Assembly: GCF_000090795.2 (NCBI RefSeq)
Contig: NW_003546248.1
Location: 524,155-588,154, forward strand
DNA from: Amphimedon queenslandica
Taxonomy: Eukaryota; Porifera; Demospongiae; Haplosclerida; Niphatidae
Length of the DNA stretch: 64,000 nt
Direction of reading: 5' to 3'
Shown here: in pieces, positions 35,291 to 64,000 of the stretch
Numbering within the stretch: the stretch's first letter is position 1
Layout: every line of letters begins with the position of its first letter
Program-made: the position numbers and the translations under genes
Notes under the pieces: generated by a model
What the model was told of the DNA's origin: nothing
Databases searched by the model: none
The model's input: the letters and a program-made list of their open reading frames with translations, nothing else

Positions 35291-37903
35291 CTAAGAGACA
35301 TCAATGGCTTCTTCTTTTGTGCTGTAAACAATGTTACCCTCCTTTATAACATGTTGAATGCAATCCCGATGACAACCAAACTGGTATATGATATTCTCCC
35401 ACCTTTAGAGATTCAGATATAAAGGAGAGAGGAGAAAGAGAGAGGGAAAGAGAAAAATCACATATACATGCTTTATCCTTAGCCCAGTGTGTGCATGTAT
35501 CCATTTTAAATTACTTGGGAGCAGAGAGTATCACTAAATCGGCTTTTTTTCCAACTTCAATAGAACCACATACATCAGAGAGGCCAAGAGCAGCAGCTGC
35601 ATTGATGGTAGCAGCAACCAGTGACTCCTCCATTGAGAGACGAAGATTAACACAAGCTAAATGCATCACTAATGGCTAATGGAGAGAAAGTAAGATTACG
35701 AGAGAAAGTAAAATTAGGAGAGAGGGAGTGATGGTGTACCATTGAATAACAGTAAGCGTTGGGATTGAAATCACTACCAAGTGCTATAGCCATGCCTAAT
35801 AACACACACACAAAATAACAAAATAAAACATTCATAAAATACATGTAGAGTGCATGTACATGTACATGCATGTACACATTCTCTCTCCTATAATAATAAT
35901 GAAAAAGATTTATTGCCTTTTTCAATCATCTTCCTAGCAGGAGGCTGCCTCAGTCGTAACATGTAAGCAGTAGTGGGTAGAAGGACACCGATGGAGCCAC
36001 ACTGGGACATAGCAGCAATCCCAGCATCACTGATCTCCTCAAGGTGACTCACAGCAGCTGCTTCTAACTCTCCAGCCAACTGAATAGAGAAAAGAAAGAA
36101 GGAGAGATAAAGAGAGAGAGAGAGAGGGGGGGGGTAAAAAATAGAGAAATAATTTGATTCACAAACCTCTCCAGATCCCATTGGGTGAAGTTCGTCGCCG
36201 TGGAAATTTATCCTCCATCCCTCTCTCTTTCCGGCTGCTAGTATCCTTCGAGACTGCTCCAGATCAAAGACACCTTTCTCACAAAATACGTCAATGTTGT
36301 CAACGTGGATTTGACCTTTTGATGAAAGGTCACTGATAGTCGGGATCTGTTCCTCAATAATGGATAGTGTTGCTTCGTCAGAAGATAATCCTCTAAAAAT
36401 AGAAATAGATTTTAGAGAGAGAGAGGAGAGGGAGAATCCTTGCAGTTTGAAAATACTTGCACAGTTTGAATTCACAAAATGCCACAAATTAGTTTAATAA
36501 ACAAAAAATTATAAGATTACAGAACATGGGCTCCACTGCTACACGCTAATAATTGCACATGTTGCATCATAACATGCAATTATTTCACCAATGTTACTAA
36601 AATCCAATACAATAACAAACACTGGTGCTTCACCTAATGCATAACTATAATGACACAACTCCTCTCCCAAAACTATTATTATTGATTTTTAGCACATCTT
36701 CCAATAACAACACGTCATGCACATAAAACTATACTGATATAATGGGTAGTAGTAAAAGTAGAAACGAAACGAAACCAGAAACGGAAAGAAACCAGAACAG
36801 AAACAAAAACTAGAGGACTCCTAACATAAGTAAGGAGCTCCTAGCATGACTAGGAGACTTCTAACAAAAATTAAAATTACATTGGGAGATTGTTTCTTTC
36901 CGTTTCTGGTTTCGTTTTGTTTCTACTTTTACTAATACCCCTGATATAATATACTTACCTATACATACAGTGTATGCATAATGTCTACCAACTCTCTCCT
37001 CCTCCTCTCTCTTTCTCTCTTACCTAGGTACTGCATGTGCTCCACAGTAAGTTATAGAAAGATCCATTGGATGCTCTTGACGGGCATTATTTAGAACTTC
37101 AAGCATCTTCACTTCAGACTCGGTCTCCAGCCCATAGCCTGATTTAGCTTCAACTGTAGTCGTACCACATCTCATCATTGACCAGAGTCTTTGGACTAAC
37201 GGGTCATAGAGTTCCTTGTGTGTAGCACTACGTACGCACTGTACAGTGAAGTTGATTCCACCACCTGATTTATGTATATCCATGTATGTGGCACCAGCTA
37301 ACTGGAGAGAGGGGGGAATGATAAAAATTATTTAAAAATAAATTAATTTATAATGATAAAAGTAATAAGGAATTAAAATGTAATAATTTAAAGAGGAAGA
37401 ATAAAGTATGTATCATTATTACTTTCATAGCAAATTCATTCACTCTGTCCCCAACCCACACTGGGTGCGTGTGGGCGTCCACAAAACCAGGCAACACAGA
37501 GGATCCATTAGCCAAGACTGTCTCTTTGAATGACCAGTCAGAGTATTTAGCATCCAAAACATCATCAAAACTAATAAAAATACATTATACATTATAATAA
37601 ACTAATTTTAGCATTTTTGGTGTATCGTTGTCTCTACTAATTTTAATTAGTAATTCAAGACGTTTCACTAAAATTAGTACAAATAATTATTATAATTGGT
37701 CGTAATTAGTCAAAGCATAGGTCAAAGACACACCCCAAATCTGCAATCAGTCCGTTCCCGTCCACAACCAGCCCAACTCCTCTTCCATTCTCTCCCTGTA
37801 TCACTGCTATATCCTTCATGGAGGCTCCACGAAGGACCTTCTCTCCTTCTCTGCACACTTGAACCACTTGAGAAGCTCCTCTCACTCGTAGAAGACCAGC
37901 CAT
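35291..37903 (-). CDS. AMDHD1: Imidazolonepropionase (amidohydrolase domain-containing 1)
   Basis: Hydrolyses 4-imidazolone-5-propanoate to formiminoglutamate, the third step of histidine breakdown. The ATG at 37903-37901 ([20 protein letters not shown]) is chosen because it aligns with animal AMDHD1 starts; the in-frame Met at 37951 would add 16 residues. Exons are at about 37733-37903, 37425-37572, 37024-37303, 36182-36394, about 35913-36080, 35740-35800, 35515-35680 and 35291-35405. Metal-site motifs are present: VDAHTHPVW (HxH), [37 protein letters not shown] (Asp ligand). The last exon ends [11 protein letters not shown]. Length agrees with the family (~420-430 aa). An intron carries the MITE at 36744-36940. 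Start codons of this gene and CFAP100 are 200 bp apart, divergent. Confidence 0.93.
36744..36940. mobile_element. MITE with long inverted repeats and 10-bp target duplication
   Basis: A 197-bp element whose first and last ~49 bp are inverted copies with about two mismatches (left end GGGTAGTAGTAAAAGTAGAA, right end inverted GGGTATTAGTAAAAGTAGAA). It is flanked by identical CTGATATAAT at 36734-36743 and 36941-36950. Long TIRs and a 9-10-bp duplication suggest a Mutator-like (MULE) family. It lies in an AMDHD1 intron and has no ORF. Confidence 0.87.
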
Positions 37904-38071
37904 CTTTAATGCTCCAAAGGAAACGTGTTTGCACGTGGGCGACTCTTGCAAAGTCCATGCATCACGTGATAGATCTACCGCACCTCGGCCCCCCGAAGTT
38001 TAAATTTTCTGGCAGACCAGAACCCGTACAAACCACGCCTTCTCTCCACCTACTTTTGTTTCCATGGTGAT

Positions 38072-38084
38072 ATTGCCAGGTAAC
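38072..38084 (+). promoter_or_regulatory. RFX X-box upstream of CFAP100
   Basis: ATTGCC-A-GGTAAC is a good match to the X-box (RYNRCC, short spacer, RGYAAC) and lies only about 20 bp upstream of the CFAP100 ATG, in the 200-bp divergent promoter shared with AMDHD1. A second weaker palindrome, GTTTCCATGGTGAT, is at 38058-38071. Confidence 0.6.
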
Positions 38085-38103
38085 AAAATTTAATGTTCAC
38101 AAG

Positions 38104-40894
<2,791 letters not shown>

Positions 40895-41268
40895 GAGTCT
40901 AAATATTTTAACTCAATTAATTTGTGTATAAAATAGAATTATAAATTTAATAGTAATTACAATTACTCCCTTCAAACTTACTATACAATGGACATAAATT
41001 TGATTAGAGCCATTGAAGCTGATGCAATACTGCAGAACTGACAAATGCGGCAACCATGCGGATACGGAGGGTGTGTATTCATGCTGATCATGTGACCTGG
41101 TAGCGGTCACGAGGCTTTTTTGATAAGGAGTGAGCTTCTGATCTGACATTCTCTGCTGATACCTGCTTTTCTCTCCCTCCCTCTTCCTTTTGTCAGGAAC
41201 GCTAGCACTCCTCCAGCGGCAAAACTCATCACAGCAGCTATTAGGAGACAGGAGATACAGAGAACAAC
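40895..41268. other. Intergenic between CFAP100 and Rab7
   Basis: 374 bp with the CFAP100 3' UTR and the Rab7 promoter/5' UTR; the last ~60 bp (from about 41200) look like a GC-richer leader. No gene is seen. Confidence 0.6.
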
Positions 41269-43086
<1,818 letters not shown>

Positions 43087-43423
43087 AGAGAGGGACGTGG
43101 GAGATTTTTGATTATTATGTTCACATAATTGTCGTGTATTGTGTAATAACTTAAACTTTAAAACACGTACTGGATAGCATTATAAATAAAAATAATAGGG
43201 ATACATTTTTGTTTGTTCGCTCATCTCATAAAATTAATTATTATTATTGGTATTATTGTACTTGTCTGATATTTTTGTGTCGTTTAATTATTATTATTAT
43301 GTTGTTCTCTATTTCGTTTGTGAAGCTGTTGAAATATTAAAAAATTTGTCATGAAAATTAAATTTCTCAATTTTTAGAACGTTGCATTTATAAATAAGAC
43401 CCAAGTGTGTGTATGCGTAATAA
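43087..43423. other. Intergenic: convergent 3' ends of Rab7 and SOSS-B
   Basis: 337 bp AT-rich, with an AATAAA at about 43186 placed about 100 bp after the Rab7 stop as a likely polyadenylation signal. No gene is seen. Confidence 0.6.
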
Positions 43424-44774
43424 TCATTGCCAGCCATGTTCCCGGGTATTCTGCCGGGAATAAGGATGATGTCTATGATGAACTGACAATGCGTTGTTGT
43501 GGTGGGACGTCACATGATTGTCATGTGTCGGGTGTCGTCTTTGGGCATGTTTAGAGTTCATGTGACCATTGGAGTGAGTCGAGGGAGAGGAAGACGAAGA
43601 AGGGGCGGAGACTGTTGCCATGGTTTCTATCGAATGTCTATGCTTGGCGTTAGAAGATTGGTGATGGTTTTCAATTGACGGAGGCTGAGCAGAGGAAGAA
43701 GACATCTCTGGCATAGAGTGAGGCGACTATAGTAACAAAGATAGTAACAGAGATAGTGAGGAGAGGAAAGAGAAAATAATTAAGTTTGTCCACATACGTG
43801 TGTGAACAATCGAAATAATGTGTGAACAGTATAACCTGTTGTGTCAGCCCTTCTGCTTGAGGCGGTACGTAAGTACTCATATCTGGAGTCTCAGAAAACA
43901 CCATTGTAAAGCTAGGAGAGAGAGAGAGAGTGTCAAATAAGTTTACAAAAGATACACAATAAAATAAATAAATAAATTGAATAACTTACTCTCCCAGTCT
44001 TTCAACTAGTCCATATTTGCCACAGTACAATACAAGGTTTCCTTTCCATAGTGACGAGTACCTACATTCATAAAAATCATAAATCATACACAATGCAGTA
44101 AGCATGGATTTAAATATTAATATTCCTATACATCGTGTTGGCTTGATTATTAAAATACCATTGTCTATGGTCTTAAATTGACTCAGATATGTATAGTAAA
44201 AAGTTTGAGGTGATTCCAAAAAAAATTTTTAATACAAGAACTAATTATTTGTTGTCATTGAAAATGCCTCAACTAAAAATAAAACACACAATATTAGCTG
44301 CTTTTAGTTTATAAAACAATACATGTACTATAATTTGTACCATAGCCTAACGACCCATAAACACAAAGACATACTACTGGCCGTCCCACTGCCCGTGCTA
44401 ATATCCAGTGCTATAGCACCCGTTACTTTCTTGTACCCTTTAGTCAGTCGTATAATGTCACCAGTACTGATTGCCTCTCCTTCCCTATTCCATACTGAGA
44501 ATATGATACTTCCTGTCTTGTCAGCCACTCTACACTTCCGCACTGTGCTACCGTCTTTCGTTTTTTGCTGCGTACCTGAAACAAACCGATAAATTATTAG
44601 TATATATCACCAGTCCAATCTTAGAGGCTTTCTCTCTCTTGCATAATATATTTATTGAGGTTTCTATGTGTAATTATTATACCCACCCCTGTCAATGACT
44701 ATGAAAATGCAGTGAACGTTTTTCATGCCCGCTCTGAGGTCTTCTATAGGCGTTATTCTATCTTCAGACGCCAT
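43424..44774 (-). CDS. NABP2: SOSS complex subunit B (single-stranded DNA-binding protein NABP/hSSB)
   Basis: OB-fold protein that binds single-stranded DNA in the SOSS complex and acts in double-strand break signalling and repair. The start ATG at 44774-44772 gives MASEDRITPIEDLRAGMKNV; family motifs follow: CIFIVIDRG, TKDGSTVRKCRVADKTGSI, SVWNREGEAISTGDIIRLTKGY (split by an intron), LWKGNLVLYCGKYG and FTMVFSETPDMS. Exons at about 44691-44774, 44440-44577, 43991-44061, 43838-43913, 43424-43729. The C-terminal tail is unusually His-, Ser- and Asn-rich (about 95 residues, many HH pairs), unlike the Gly/Pro tail of vertebrate proteins; its role is unknown. NABP1 versus NABP2 cannot be decided, since the pair is a vertebrate duplication. 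Head-to-head with HUWE1, 348 bp apart. Confidence 0.9.
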
Positions 44775-45122
44775 TCAAAACTTACAGCGCCCCAAACGAG
44801 CGCGCAAAAGCTTTTATAAAAAGACTAGAGAAAGGAGCAGGAATGAGAGAGATGACTTCAACAATGATTAGCTTAACCAGTAGGCGTGGTACTGGGCGGT
44901 GCCAAAGGAGATAATTAATTAAGCAATTAATTAATAACTAGATATTTAAAGTTATAAAATAGACTAATACCGTATTTGAAACCTTTCTCCGTAAATTTCG
45001 TTTAAATAGAAAGTAATATAAAACTAGCGCGTGTACAGCGAGTTAGAGGTGTAGAGAGAACTCTTAGCCTCTGTTCGTGGTTCTCTCTCCTTTCATGTCA
45101 CTGAGATTAGGAGAAAAGAATA
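44775..45122. promoter_or_regulatory. Divergent promoter region of SOSS-B and HUWE1
   Basis: 348 bp between start codons, with GC-richer ends and an AT-rich centre (44910-44970, TTAATTAA-type sequence). No TATA box is evident for either gene. Confidence 0.4.

Positions 45123-64000
<18,878 letters not shown>

Overview
This is eukaryotic DNA from an animal, most likely a demosponge. Genes are split by many short GT-AG introns (several are only 39-60 bp), non-coding DNA is AT-rich, and unrelated genes sit a few hundred bp apart on both strands. Animal-type proteins (LDL-receptor/EGF receptor, class I PI3-kinase, TULP4-like tubby protein, SOSS-B, HUWE1) and ciliary genes point to Metazoa. The palindromic ACATGT repeats in nearly all introns and the compact gene spacing resemble the sponge Amphimedon queenslandica; that species call is inference.

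Layout. 1-10298 (-): a large EGF/YWTD receptor, 3' end beyond the left edge. 10550-11281 (+): a small unnamed three-exon gene with an RII-alpha docking-like segment and an RFX X-box in its promoter. 11475-15613 (-) and 16020-20092 (+): two divergent DD3-3-family paralogues, one membrane-anchored and one secreted. 20439-23018 (-): a compact TULP4-like WD40/tubby gene. 23289-34524 (-): a class I PI3K catalytic subunit; a secreted M35-type metallopeptidase gene (24511-25634, +) is nested in one of its introns. 35291-37903 (-): imidazolonepropionase (AMDHD1). 38104-40894 (+): axonemal CFAP100/CCDC37, sharing a 200-bp divergent promoter with AMDHD1 and carrying an X-box. 41269-43086 (+): Rab7. 43424-44774 (-): SOSS-B/NABP single-strand DNA-binding protein, head-to-head with HUWE1 (45123 to beyond 64000, +), a giant HECT E3 ligase whose HECT domain lies past the window. 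An antisense tRNA-Ser(CGA) lies inside a HUWE1 intron.

The genes do not form one pathway. Loose themes are cilia (CFAP100, the RII-like gene), endolysosomal and lipid signalling (Rab7, PI3K, the LDLR-like receptor), genome maintenance and ubiquitin (SOSS-B, HUWE1, possibly the TULP4-like protein) and histidine catabolism (AMDHD1).

The non-coding part is informative. A ~178-bp satellite-like repeat occurs as short arrays in three introns of three genes. A hAT-type MITE with perfect 12-bp inverted repeats and a perfect 8-bp target duplication is inserted in one of these arrays. A second MITE with ~49-bp inverted repeats and a 10-bp target duplication is in AMDHD1. A 97-bp assembly gap abuts a perfect 36-bp palindrome. 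Exon coordinates were derived by eye from reading frame, splice consensus and family similarity; those marked 'about' may be off by several bases.
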